A stretch of 64,000 nucleotides of DNA from Motacilla alba alba (lineage: Eukaryota; Chordata; Aves; Passeriformes; Motacillidae), in the NCBI RefSeq assembly GCF_015832195.1, contig NC_052017.1, positions 55,704,431 to 55,768,430 of the forward strand. Reading direction: 5' to 3'. The position numbers were made by a program, and so were the translations under genes. A model generated the notes under the pieces. It made no database searches. It worked only from the letters and a program-made list of their open reading frames with translations, and was not told where the DNA came from. This document shows positions 1 through 10,600 of the stretch, piece after piece (position 1 is the stretch's first letter; every line of letters begins with the position of its first letter).

Positions 1-485
1 CAACACTCCGTGGAAAATCGTGCTCTTCTCTTTGTGCTCCGAGATGCAAAGAAGTGGATGCACGTGATAAGCAGAATCGGGAGTCGTTTGCTCTGCTGGA
101 GTAAGGTTTTCTTTACACGACATGCCATGGCAAAGCTTTTGGCTGGGCTGCGGACGACAAGAGACGCAGCAGACGGAGATCCGGTCTGCCCGAAGGTAAG
201 TGCCGCTTGCCCGCATCTTTCAGTCAAAACAGCGCTCCGCAGCGCACCGCCACCGGCAACTAACATCCGTGTGCGAAGATGCCGCTGTTTCGCCTCCGGC
301 AGCCGGAGAGCGCGGCGGCTTGCAGGAGGCGAAGAAGCATGCTGCACCTCACGGGCATTGTGCGCGCTGCTTTCTATGTGCTGCCTGACACTGTTTTACC
401 GCTCGCAATCCTTTTTAAATCACCTCAACATGCGAATGGAAAAAGTTCTTCGACAACTCTTCAGTGCATCTTGCTAGTGCTCGTG
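1..485. repeat. Representative background monomer
   Basis: This is the first complete monomer in the chosen register, and its landmarks recur in most units. In order they are: the anchor at 1-9; a short T-rich tract near 105-116; an NcoI-like CCATGG at 125-130 overlapping two in-phase-shifted ATGs (122 and 127); a HindIII site in GCAAAGCTTTTGG; a consensus splice-donor-like GTAAGT at 196-201; a G+C-rich segment with an inverted repeat at 289-333; and a T/A-rich end with CTTTTTAAATCACC near 410. This monomer lacks one G in the GATCCGGGTC tract, which makes it 1 bp shorter than its close relatives. It closely matches the monomer starting at 9210. Confidence 0.9.
289..333. repeat. Inverted repeat in the G+C-rich part of the monomer (representative)
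   Basis: The arms TTCGCCTCC (289-297) and GGAGGCGAA (325-333) are perfect 9-bp reverse complements separated by 27 bp. After one mismatch, three more pairs (GCA/TGC) extend the stem. Nested inside is a competing short hairpin: CTCCGG (294-299), loop CAG, CCGGAG (303-308). The same arrangement is present in most monomers. Monomers with CTCCGTCAGCCGGAG lose part of the inner hairpin but keep the outer arms. The group with CGCGTCTGTCAGCAGG (for example about 23066) breaks both. Cruciform or stem-loop formation is inference. Confidence 0.75.
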
Positions 486-610
486 CAACACTCCTTGGAA
501 ATCAGGTGCTTCTCTTTGTGCTCCGAGATGCAAAGAAGTGGATGCACATGATAAGCAGAATCGGGAGTCGTTTGCTCTGCTGGAGTAAGGTTTTCTTTTC
601 ACGAGATGCC

Positions 611-686
611 ATGGCAAAGATTTTGGCTTGTCTGTGGAAGACCAGAGACGCAGCAGACGGAGATCCGGGTCTGCCCGAAGGTAAGT
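611..686 (+). other. Exon-like segment: Kozak ATG to splice-donor-like GTAAGT (representative)
   Basis: In most monomers GCCATGG (a good Kozak context; ATG here at 611) opens a frame of 23 codons plus one base. It runs uninterrupted to CCCGAAG followed by GTAAGT (681-686), a perfect metazoan 5' splice-site consensus. The peptide begins MAKILACLW in this copy and MAKLLACLW in others; I do not recognise it. A second overlapping ATG 5 bp upstream opens the longer 118-codon frame. About a quarter of monomers carry CCCGAATTTAAGT instead, which abolishes the donor. There is no evidence of transcription. This could be a captured first exon or pure chance; a gene call is not justified. Confidence 0.4.
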
Positions 687-1177
687 GCCGCTTGTCGACA
701 TCTTTCAGTCAAAACAGCGCTCAGCAGCGCACCGCCACCGGCAACTAACATCCGTGCGCGAAGAAGCGGCTGTTTCGCCTCCGTCAGCCGGAGAGCGCGG
801 CGGCTTGCAGGAGGCGAAGAAGCATGCTGCACCTCACGGGCATTGTGCGCGCTGCTTTCTATGTGCTGCCTGACACTGTTTTTACCGCTCGCAATCCTTT
901 TTAAATCACCTCAACATGCGAATGGAAAAAGTTCTTCGACAACTCTTCAGTGCATGTTGCTAGTGCTCGTGCAACACTCCTTGGAAATCAGGTGCTTCTC
1001 TTTGTGCTCCGAGATGCAAAGAAGTGGATGCACATAATAAGCAGAATCGGGAGTCGTTTGCTCTGCTGCAGTTAAGTTTTCTTTTCACGAGATGCCATGG
1101 CAAAGCTTTTGGCTTGTCTGTGGAAGACCAGAGACGCAGCAGACGGAGATCCGGGTCTGCCCGAAGGTAAGTGCCGC

Positions 1178-1197
1178 CTGCCGGCATCTTTCGGCAG
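1178..1197. repeat. Short inverted repeat just 3' of the donor-like site (representative)
   Basis: CTGCCG (1178-1183) and CGGCAG (1192-1197) pair perfectly around an 8-base spacer, GCATCTTT. This occurs in monomers with the CGCCTGCCGGCATC allele. Monomers with CTTGTCGACATC or with CATCTTTCAGTC lack one arm, so the feature is polymorphic within the array. It may be chance in a G+C-rich stretch. Confidence 0.55.
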
Positions 1198-1456
1198 AAA
1201 AAGCGCTCCGCAGCGCACCGCCACGGCAACTAACATCCGTGTGCTAAGATGCCGCTGTTTCGCCTCCGGCAGCCGGAGAGCGCGGCGGCTTGCAGGAGGC
1301 GAAGAAGCAAGCCCGCACCACATGGGCATTGTGCGCGCAGCTTCCTAAGTGCTGGAAGACGCTCGTTTACCGCTCGCAATCCTTTTCAATTCACCTCAAC
1401 ATTCGAATGGAAGAAGTTCTTCGACAACTCTTCTGTGCATCTTGCTAATGGTCCTG

Positions 1457-1941
1457 CCACACTCCGTGGAAAATCGTGCTCTTCTTTCTGCTCCGAAATG
1501 CAAAGCAGTGGCTGCAAGGGGAAGGCAGAATCTCGATGCCTTTGCTTGTGCTGGGGGCAGGTTTTCTCTTCACGAGATGTCATGGCTAAGCTTTTGGCTG
1601 GGCTGCAGATGACAAGAGACGCAGCAGATGGAGATCCGGGTCTGCCCGAAGGTAAGTGCCGCTTGTCGACATCTTTCGGCAGAAAAAGCGCTCCGCAGCC
1701 CACCGCCACCTACAACTAACATCCGTGCGCGAAGAAGCGGCTGTTTCGCCTCCGGCAGCCGGAGAGCGCGGCGGCTTGCAGGAGGCGAAGAAGCCAGCCG
1801 CACCACACGGGCATTGTGTGCGCAGCTTTCTAAGTGCAGCAGGACGCTGTTTTACCGCTCGCAATCCTTTTTAAATCACCTCAACATGCGAATGGAAAAA
1901 GTTCTTCGACAACTCTTCAGTGCATCTTGCTAGTGCTCGTG
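1457..1941. repeat. Class A monomer (representative; 39 full copies)
   Basis: Class A monomers are a sharply distinct lineage. They have CCACACTCC instead of CAACACTCC, TTCTTTCTGCTCCGAAATG instead of TTCTCTTTGTGCTCCGAGATG, the segment GCAAGGGGAAGGCAGAATC, GTCATGG instead of GCCATGG, and CACCTACAAC instead of CACCGGCAAC. Full copies start at 1457, 2428, 3882, 5336, 6784, 8727, 10668, 12604, 14543, 15996, 17935, 18904, 20357, 21326, 24232, 25201, 28106, 31012, 31981, 34401, 34884, 35852, 38272, 38755, 39722, 41175, 42144, 44564, 45047, 48437, 49406, 51828, 52311, 55701, 56670, 59093, 59578, 60547 and 63455. Class-specific bases begin about 145 bp before the anchor (GCTTCCTAAGTGCTGGAAG) and end about 250 bp after it. 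The diverged block is therefore about 400 bp long and offset from my register; the rest matches other monomers. Confidence 0.93.
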
Positions 1942-2229
1942 CAACACTCCTTGGAAATCAGGTGCTTCTCTTTGTGCTCCGAGATGCAAAGAAGTGGATG
2001 CACATGATAAGCAGAATCGGGAGTCGTTTGCTCTGCTGGAGTAAGGTTTTTCTTTACACGACATGCCATGGCAAAGCTTTTGGCTTGTCTGTGGAAGACC
2101 AGAGACGCAGCAGACGGAGATCCGGGTCTGCCCGAAGGTAAGTGCCGCCTGCCGGCATCTTTCGGCAGAAAAAGCGCTCCGCAGCGCACCGCCACCGGCA
2201 ACTAACATCCGTGTGCTAAGATGCCGCTG

Positions 2230-5200
2230 TTTCGCCTCCGGCAGCCGGAGAGCGCGGCGGCTTGCAGGAGGCGAAGAAGCAAGCCGCACCACATGGGCAT
2301 TGTGCGCGCAGCTTCCTAAGTGCTGGAAGACGCTCGTTTACCGCTCGCAATCCTTTTCAATTCACCTCAACATGCGAATGGAAGAAGTTCTTCGACAACT
2401 CTTCTGTGCATCTTGCTAATGGTCCTGCCACACTCCGTGGAAAATCGTGCTCTTCTTTCTGCTCCGAAATGCAAAGCAGTGGCTGCAAGGGGAAGGCAGA
2501 ATCTCGATGCCTTTGCTGTGCTGGAGCAGGTTTTCTCTTCACGAGATGTCATGGCTAAGCTTTTGGCTGGGCTGCAGATGACAAGAGACGCAGCAGATGG
2601 AGATCCGGGTCCGCCCGAAGGTAAGTGCCGCTTGTCGACATCTTTCGGCAGAAAAAGCGCTCCGCAGCCCACCGCCACCTACAACTAACATCCGTGCGTG
2701 AAGAAGCGGCTGTTTCGCCTCCGGCAGCCGGAGAGCGCGGCGGCTTGCAGGAGGCGAAGAAGCCAGCCGCACCACACGGGCATTGTGTGCGCAGCTTTCT
2801 AAGTGCAGCAGGACGCTGTTTTACCGCTCGCAATCCTTTTTAAATCACCTCAACATGCGAATGGAAAAAGTTCTTCGACAACTCTTCCGTGCATCTTGCT
2901 AGTGCTCGTGCAACACTCCTTGGAAATCATCTGCTTCTCTTTGTGCTCCGAGATGCAAAGAAGTGGATGCACATGATAAGCAGAATCGGGAGTCGTTTGC
3001 TCTGCTGGAGTTAGGTTTTCTTTTCACGAGATGCCATGGCAAAGCTTTTGGCTTGTCTGTGGACGACCAGAGACGCAGCAGACGGAGATCCGGGTCTGCC
3101 CGAAGGTAAGTGCCGCTTGTCGACATCTTTCAGTCAAAACAGCGCTCAGCAGCGCACCGCCACCGGCAACTAACATCCGTGCGCGAAGAAGCGGCTGTTT
3201 CGCCTCCGTCAGCCGGAGAGCGCGGCGGCTTGCAGGAGGCGAAGAAACAAGCCGCACCACAGCGGCATTGTGTGCGCAGCTTTCTAAGTGCTGCAGGACG
3301 CTGTTTTACCGCTCGCAATCCTTTTTAAATCACCTCAACATTCGAAAGGAAGAAGTTCTTCGACAACTCACATGTGCATCTTGCTAATGCTCGTGCAACA
3401 CTCCGTGGAAAATCGTGCTCTTCTCTTTGTGCTCCGAGATGCAAAGAAGTGGATGCACGTGATAAGCAGAATCGGGAGTCGTTTGCTCTGCTGGAGTAAG
3501 GTTTTCTTTACACGACATGCCATGGCAAAACTTTTGGCTGGGCTGCGGACGACAAGAGACGCAGTAGACGGGAGATCCGGGTCTGCCCGAAGGTAAGTGC
3601 CGCTTGCCCGCATCTTTCAGTCAAAACAGCGCTCCGCAGCGCACCGCCACCGGCAACTAACATCCGTGTGCGAAGATGCCGCTGTTTCGCCTCCGGCAGC
3701 GGAGAGCGCGGCGGCTTGCAGGAGGCGAAGAAGCAAGCCGCACCACATGGGCATTGTGCGCGCAGCTTCCTAAGTGCTGGAAGACGCTCGTTTACCGCTC
3801 GCAATCCTTTTCAATTCACCTCAACATGCGAATGGAAGAAGTTCTTCGACAACTCTTCTGTGCATCTTGCTAATGGTCCTGCCACACTCCGTGGAAAATC
3901 GTGCTCTTCTTTCTGCTCCGAAATGCAAAGCAGTGGCTGCAAGGGGAAGGCAGAATCTCGATGCCTTTGCTGTGCTGGAGCAGGTTTTCTCTTCACGAGA
4001 TGTCATGGCTAAGCTTTTGGCTGGGCTGCAGATGACAAGAGACGCAGCAGATGGAGATCCGGGTCCGCCCGAAGGTAAGTGCCGCTTGTCGACATCTTTC
4101 GGCAGAAAAAGCGCTCCGCAGCCCACCGCCACCTACAACTAACATCCGTGCGTGAAGAAGCGGCTGTTTCGCCTCCGGCAGCCGGAGAGCGCGGCGGCTT
4201 GCAGGAGGCGAAGAAGCCAGCCGCACCACACGGGCATTGTGTGCGCAGCTTTCTAAGTGCAGCAGGACGCTGTTTTACCGCTCGCAATCCTTTTTAAATC
4301 ACCTCAACATGCGAATGGAAAAAGTTCTTCGACAACTCTTCCGTGCATCTTGCTAGTGCTCGTGCAACACTCCTTGGAAATCATCTGCTTCTCTTTGTGC
4401 TCCGAGATGCAAAGAAGTGGATGCACATGATAAGCAGAATCGGGAGTCGTTTGCTCTGCTGGAGTTAGGTTTTCTTTTCACGAGATGCCATGGCAAAGCT
4501 TTTGGCTTGTCTGTGGACGACCAGAGACGCAGCAGACGGAGATCCGGGTCTGCCCGAAGGTAAGTGCCGCTTGTCGACATCTTTCAGTCAAAACAGCGCT
4601 CAGCAGCGCACCGCCACCGGCAACTAACATCCGTGCGCGAAGAAGCGGCTGTTTCGCCTCCGTCAGCCGGAGAGCGCGGCGGCTTGCAGGAGGCGAAGAA
4701 ACAAGCCGCACCACAGCGGCATTGTGTGCGCAGCTTTCTAAGTGCTGCAGGACGCTGTTTTACCGCTCGCAATCCTTTTTAAATCACCTCAACATTCGAA
4801 AGGAAGAAGTTCTTCGACAACTCACATGTGCATCTTGCTAATGCTCGTGCAACACTCCGTGGAAAATCGTGCTCTTCTCTTTGTGCTCCGAGATGCAAAG
4901 AAGTGGATGCACGTGATAAGCAGAATCGGGAGTCGTTTGCTCTGCTGGAGTAAGGTTTTCTTTACACGACATGCCATGGCAAAACTTTTGGCTGGGCTGC
5001 GGACGACAAGAGACGCAGTAGACGGAGATCCGGGTCTGCCCGAAGGTAAGTGCCGCTTGCCCGCATCTTTCAGTCAAAACAGCGCTCCGCAGCGCACCGC
5101 CACCGGCAACTAACATCCGTGTGCGAAGATGCCGCTGTTTCGCCTCCGGCAGCCGGAGAGCGCGGCGGCTTGCAGGAGGCGAAGAAGCAAGCCGCACCAC

Positions 5201-5600
5201 ATGGGCATTGTGCGCGCAGCTTCCTAAGTGCTGGAAGACGCTCGTTTACCGCTCGCAATCCTTTTCAATTCACCTCAACATGCGAATGGAAGAAGTTCTT
5301 CGACAACTCTTCTGTGCATCTTGCTAATGGTCCTGCCACACTCCGTGGAAAATCGTGCTCTTCTTTCTGCTCCGAAATGCAAAGCAGTGGCTGCAAGGGG
5401 AAGGCAGAATCTCGATGCCTTTGCTGTGCTGGAGCAGGTTTTCTCTTCACGAGATGTCATGGCTAAGCTTTTGGCTGGGCTGCAGATGACAAGAGACGCA
5501 GCAGATGGAGATCCGGGTCTGCCCGAAGGTAAGTGCCGCTTGTCGACATCTTTCGGCAGAAAAAGCGCTCCGCAGCCCACCGCCACCTACAACTATCATC
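2230..5600. repeat. 1454-bp trimer HOR (A x x), about 2.3 copies
   Basis: Three-monomer units repeat at an exact offset of 1454 bp. Class A monomers start at 2428, 3882 and 5336, each of the first two followed by the same two background monomers. Those carry TTCAGTCAAAACAGCGCTC and then the CATTCGAAAGGAAG ... CTCACATGTGC end. The third copy keeps only the class A monomer before a V-type end appears at 5773. Small indels separate the copies (an extra G near 3569, a lost C near 3697). The same three-monomer order (A x x) is found inside the 8-mer HOR at 21326 and 25201, so the trimer is a local amplification of part of that module. Confidence 0.85.
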
Positions 5601-7600
5601 CGTGCGCGAAGAAGCGGCTGTTTCGCCTCCGGCAGCCGGAGCGCGGCGGCTTGCAGGAGGCGAAGAAGCATGCTGCACCTCACGGGCATTGTGCGCGCTG
5701 CTTTCTATGTGCTTCCTGACACTGTTTTACCGCTCGCAATCCTTTTCAATTCACCTCAACATGCGAATGGAAGTTGTTCGAAGACTATCTGTGCATGTTA
5801 CAAGTGCTCTTGCAACACTCCGTGGAAAATCGTGTGCTTCTCTTTGTGCTCCGAGATGCAAAGAAGTGGATGCACGGGATAAGCAGAATCGGGAGTCGTT
5901 TGCTCTGCTGGAGATAGGTTTTTTTTTCACGACATGCCATGGCAAAACTTTTCGCTTGTCTGCGGACGACCAGAGACGCAGCAGACGGAGATCCGGGTCT
6001 GCCCGAATTTAAGTGCCGCCTGCCGGCATCTTTCGGCAGAAAAAGCGCTCCGCAGCGCACCGCCACCGGCAACTAACATCCGTGTGCGAAGACGCCGCTG
6101 TTTCGCCTCCGGCAGCTGGAGAGCGCGGCGGCTTGCAGGAGGCGAAGAAGCATGCTGCACCTCACGGGCATTGTGCGCGCTGCTTTCTATGTGCTTCCTG
6201 ACACTGTTTTACCGCTCGCAATCCTTTTTAAATCACCTCAACATGCGAATGGAAGAAGTTCTTCGACAACTCTTCAGTGCATCTTGCTAGTGCTCGTGCA
6301 ACACTCCTTGGAAATCATCTGTATCTCTTTGTGCTCCGAGATGCAAAGAAGTGGATGCACATAATAAGCAGAATCGGGAGTCGTTTGCTCTGATGGAGTT
6401 AGGTTTTCTTTTCACGACATGCCACGGCAAAACTTTTCGCTTGTCTGCGGACGACAAGAGACGCAGCAGACGGAGATCCGGGTCTGCCCGAATTTAAGTG
6501 CCGCCTGCCGGCATCTTTCGGCAGAAAAAGCGCTCCGCAGCGCACCGCCACCGGCAACTAACATCCGTGTGCTAAGATGCCGCTGTTTCGCCTCCGGCAG
6601 CCGGAGAGCGCGGCGGCTTGCAGGAGGCGAAGAAGCAAGCCGCACCACATGGGCATTGTGCGCGCAGCTTCCTAAGTGCTGGAAGACGCTCGTTTACCGC
6701 TCGCAATCCTTTTCAATTCACCTCAACATGCGAATGGAAGAAGTTCTTCGACAACTCTTCTGTGCATCTTGCTAATGGTCCTGCCACACTCCGTGGAAAA
6801 TCGTGCTCTTCTTTCTGCTCCGAAATGCAAAGCAGTGGCTGCAAGGGGAAGGCAGAATCTCGATGCCTTTGCTGTGCTGGAGCAGGTTTTCTCTTCACGA
6901 GATGTCATGGCTAAGCTTTTGGCTGGGCTGCAGATGACAAGAGACGCAGCAGATGGAGATCCGGGTCTGCCCGAAGGTAAGTGCCGCTTGTCGACATCTT
7001 TCGGCAGAAAAAGCGCTCCGCAGCCCACCGCCACCTACAACTAACATCCGTGCGCGAAGAAGCGGCTGTTTCGCCTCCGGCAGCCGGAGAGCGCGGCGGC
7101 TTGCAGGAGGCGAAGAAGCCAGCCGCACCACACGGGCATTGTGTGCGCTGCATTCTAAGTGCTGCAGGACGCTGTTTTACCGCTCGCAATCCTTTTTAAA
7201 TCACCTCAACATGCGAATGGAAAAAGTTGTTCGACAACCCCTTCAGTGCATCTTGCTAGTGCTCGTGCAACACTCCGTGGAAAATCGTGCTCTTCTCTTT
7301 GTGCTCCGAGATGCAAAGAAGTGGATGCACATGATAAGCAGAATCGGGAGTCGTTTGCTCTGCTGGAGTTAGGTTTTCTTTTCACGAGATGCCATGGCAA
7401 AGCTTTTGGCTTGTCTGTGGAAGACCAGAGACGCAGCAGACGGAGATCCGGGTCTGCCCGAAGGTAAGTGCCGCTTGTCGACATCTTTCAGTCAAAACAG
7501 CGCTCAGCAGCGCACCGCCACCGGCAACTAACATCCGTGCGCGAAGAAGCGGCTGTTTCGCCTCCGGCAGCCGGAGAGCGCGGCGGCTTGCAGGAGGCGA
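5336..7600. repeat. Transitional satellite segment
   Basis: This segment begins with class A at 5336, and V-type sequence appears at 5773. It continues with two TTTAAGT-allele monomers (near 6010 and 6494) and class A again at 6784. The spacing from 5336 to 6784 is only 1448 bp for three monomers because of small deletions, for example a 2-bp loss at about 5640 (GCCGGAGCGCGG). The monomers around 5.93 and 6.42 kb resemble those at 11.75 and 12.24 kb, about 5.82 kb (12 monomers) away. The unit near 7235 carries unusual changes (GTTGTTCGACAACCCC). It is satellite sequence throughout; I see nothing else here. Confidence 0.8.
6007..6023. other. TTTAAGT allele that removes the donor-like site (representative)
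   Basis: CCCGAATTTAAGTGCCGCC replaces CCCGAAGGTAAGTGCCGC. I see the allele at about 33 monomers, for example near 6007, 6491, 7950, 8435, 10377, 11831, 12314, 15706, 22973, 23455, 26848, 27329, 29753, 30235, 33628, 34110, 37498, 37980, 39430, 43791, 44273, 46694, 47176, 51055, 51537, 53958, 54440, 58317, 62196, 62678 and 63167. From 22 kb on it usually sits in two consecutive monomers, the one that follows the V end and the next. It is therefore a linked HOR marker. Two adjacent bases changed together (GG to TT), most simply once. Confidence 0.8.
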
Positions 7601-10600
7601 AGAAACAAGCCGCACCACAGGGGCATTGTGTGCGCAGCTTTCTAAGTACTGCAGGACGCTGTTTTACCGCTCGCAATCCTTTTTAAATCACCTCAACATT
7701 CGAAAGGAAGAAGTTCTTCGACAACCATTCAGTGCATCTTGCTAGTGCTCTTGCAACACTCCGTGGAAAATCGTGTGCTTCTCTTTGTGCTCCGAGATGC
7801 AAAGAAGTGGATGCACATGATAAGCAGAATCGGGAGTCGTTTGCTCTGCTGGAGTTAGGTTTTTTTTTCACGACATGCCATGGCAAAACTTTTCGCTTGT
7901 CTGCGGACGACCAGAGACGCAGCAGACGGAGATCCGGGTCTGCCCGAATTTAAGTGCCGCCTGCCGGCATCTTTCGGCAGAAAAAGCGCTCCGCAGCGCA
8001 CCGCCACCGGCAACTAACATCCGTGTGCGAAGACGCCGCTGTTTCGCCTCCGGCAGCCGGAGAGCGCGGCGGCTTGCAGGAGGCGAAGAAGCATGCTGCA
8101 CCTCACGGGCATTGTGCGCGCTGCTTTCTATGTGCTTCCTGACACTGTTTTTACCGCTCGCAATCCTTTTTAAATCACCTCAACATGCGAATGGAAAAAG
8201 TTCTTCGACAACTCTTCAGTGCATCTTGCTAGTGCTCGTGCAACACTCCTTGGAAATCATCTGTATCTCTTTGTGCTCCGAGATGCAAAGAAGTGGATGC
8301 ACATAATAAGCAGAATCGGGAGTCGTTTGCTCTGATGGAGTTAGGTTTTCTTTTCACGACATGCCACGGCAAAACTTTTCGCTTGTCTGCGGACGACCAG
8401 AGACGCAGCAGACGGAGATCCGGGTCTGCCCGAATTTAAGTTGCCGCCTGCCGGCATCTTTCGGCAGAAAAAGCGCTCCGCAGCGCACCGCCACCGGCAA
8501 CTAACATCCGTGTGCTAAGATGCCGCTGTTTCGCCTCCGGCAGCCGGAGAGCGCGGCGGCTTGCAGGAGGCGAAGAAGCAAGCCGCACCACATGGGCATT
8601 GTGCGCGCAGCTTCCTAAGTGCTGGAAGACGCTCGTTTACCGCTCGCAATCCTTTTCAATTCACCTCAACATGCGAATGGAAGAAGTTCTTCGACAACTC
8701 TTCTGTGCATCTTGCTAATGGTCCTGCCACACTCCGTGGAAAATCGTGCTCTTCTTTCTGCTCCGAAATGCAAAGCAGTGGCTGCAAGGGGAAGGCAGAA
8801 TCTCGATGCCTTTGCTGTGCTGGGGCAGGTTTTCTCTTCACGAGATGTCATGGCTAAGCTTTTGGCTGGGCTGCAGATGACAAGAGACGCAGCAGATGGA
8901 GATCCGGGTCTGCCCGAAGGTAAGTGCCGCTTGTCGACATCTTTCGGCAGAAATAAGCGCTCCGCAGCCCACCGCCACCTACAACTATCATCCGTGCGCG
9001 AAGAAGCGGCTGTTTCGCCTCGGCAGCCGGAGAGCGCGGCGGCTTGCAGGAGGCGAAGAAGCCAGCCGCACCACACGGGCATTGTGTGCGCTGCATTCTA
9101 AGTGCTGCAGGACGCTGTTTTACCGCTCGCAATCCTTTTTAAATCACCTCAACATGCGAATGGAAAAAGTTCTTCGACAACCCTTCAGTGCATCTTGCTA
9201 GTGCTCGTGCAACACTCCGTGGAAAATCGTGCTCTTCTCTTTGTGCTCCGAGATGCAAAGAAGTGGATGCACGTGATAAGCAGAATCGGGAGTCGTTTGC
9301 TCTGCTGGAGTAAGGTTTTCTTTACACGACATGCCATGGCAAAGCTTTTGGCTGGGCTGCGGACGACAAGAGACGCAGGAGACGGAGATCCGGGTCTGCC
9401 CGAAGGTAAGTGCCGCTTGCCCGCATCTTTCAGTCAAAACAGCGCTCCGCAGCGCACCGCCACCGGCAACTAACATCCGTGTGCGAAGATGCCGCTGTTT
9501 CGCCTCCGGCAGCCGGAGAGCGCGGCGGCTTGCAGGAGGCGAAGAAGCATGCTGCACCTCACGGGCATTGTGCGCGCTGCTTTCTATGTGCTGCCTGACA
9601 CTGTTTTACCGCTCGCAATCCTTTTTAAATCACCTCAACATGCGAATGGAAAAAGTTCTTCGACAACTCTTCAGTGCATCTTGCTAGTGCTCGTGCAACA
9701 CTCCTTGGAAATCAGGTGCTTCTCTTTGTGCCTCCGAGATGCAAAGAAGTGGATGCACATGATAAGCAGAATCGGGAGTCGTTTGCTCTGCTGGAGTAAG
9801 GTTTTCTTTTCACGAGATGCCATGGCAAAGATTTTGGCTTGTCTGTGGAAGAACCAGAGACGCAGCAGACGGAGATCCGGGTCTGCCCGAAGGTAAGTGC
9901 CGCTTGTCGACATCTTTCAGTCAAAACAGCGCTCAGCAGCGCACCGCCACCGGCAACTAACATCCGTGCGCGAAGAAGCGGCTGTTTCGCCTCCGGCAGC
10001 CGGAGAGCGCGGCGGCTTGCAGGAGGCGAAGAAGCATGCTGCACCTCACGGGCATTGTGCGCGCTGCTTTCTATGTGCTGCCTGACACTGTTTTACCGCT
10101 CGCAATCCTTTTTAAATCACCTCAACATGCGAATGGAAAAAGTTCTTCGACAACTCTTCAGTGCATGTTGCTAGTGCTCGTGCAACACTCCTTGGAAATC
10201 AGGTGCTTCTCTTTGTGCTCCGAGATGCAAAGAAGTGGATGCACATAATAAGCAGAATCGGGAGTCGTTTGCTCTGCTGCAGTTAAGTTTTCTTTTCACG
10301 AGATGCCATGGCAAAGCTTTTGGCTTGTCTGTGCAAGACCAGAGACGCAGCAGACGGAGATCCGGGTCTGCCCGAATTTAAGTGCCGCCTGCCGGCATCT
10401 TTCGGCAGAAAAAGCGCTCCGCAGCGCACCGCCACCGGCAACTAACATCCGTGTGCTAAGATGCCGCTGTTTCGCCTCCGGCAGCCGGAGAGCGCGGCGG
10501 CTTGCAGGAGGCGAAGAAGCAAGCCGCACCACATGGGCATTGTGCGCGCAGCTTCCTAAGTGCTGGAAGACGCTCGTTTACCGCTCGCAATCCTTTTCAA

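Larger units (their letters stand above)
1..1456. repeat. Three-monomer block with three relatives downstream
   Basis: The three monomers starting at 1, 486 and 972, followed by the class A monomer at 1457, correspond in order to those at 9210, 9696, 10183 and then A at 10668. They also match the sets ending in class A at 14543 and 17935. A rare change, GTGCATGTTGC instead of GTGCATCTTGC, is shared by about 950 and about 10165 but is absent at 14040 and 17430. Those two have therefore diverged or been converted. The block shows duplication of several monomers at once rather than monomer by monomer. Confidence 0.8.

Noticed and set aside
196..227. A mini-intron between GTAAGT and CTTTCAG within one monomer
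   Set aside because: The interval is only about 30 bases, too short for a spliceosomal intron. A longer intron spanning monomers is imaginable, but nothing in the sequence supports it.
606..1037. Recurring open frames of 90-140 codons on the + strand (for example the 118-codon frame starting MPWQSFW in dozens of monomers)
   Set aside because: Several frames on both strands are open over the same bases. The monomer length is not a multiple of three, variants include frameshifts without apparent constraint, and the translations are Arg/Ser/Cys/Ala-rich with no recognisable domain. They are a by-product of a stop-poor repeated sequence.
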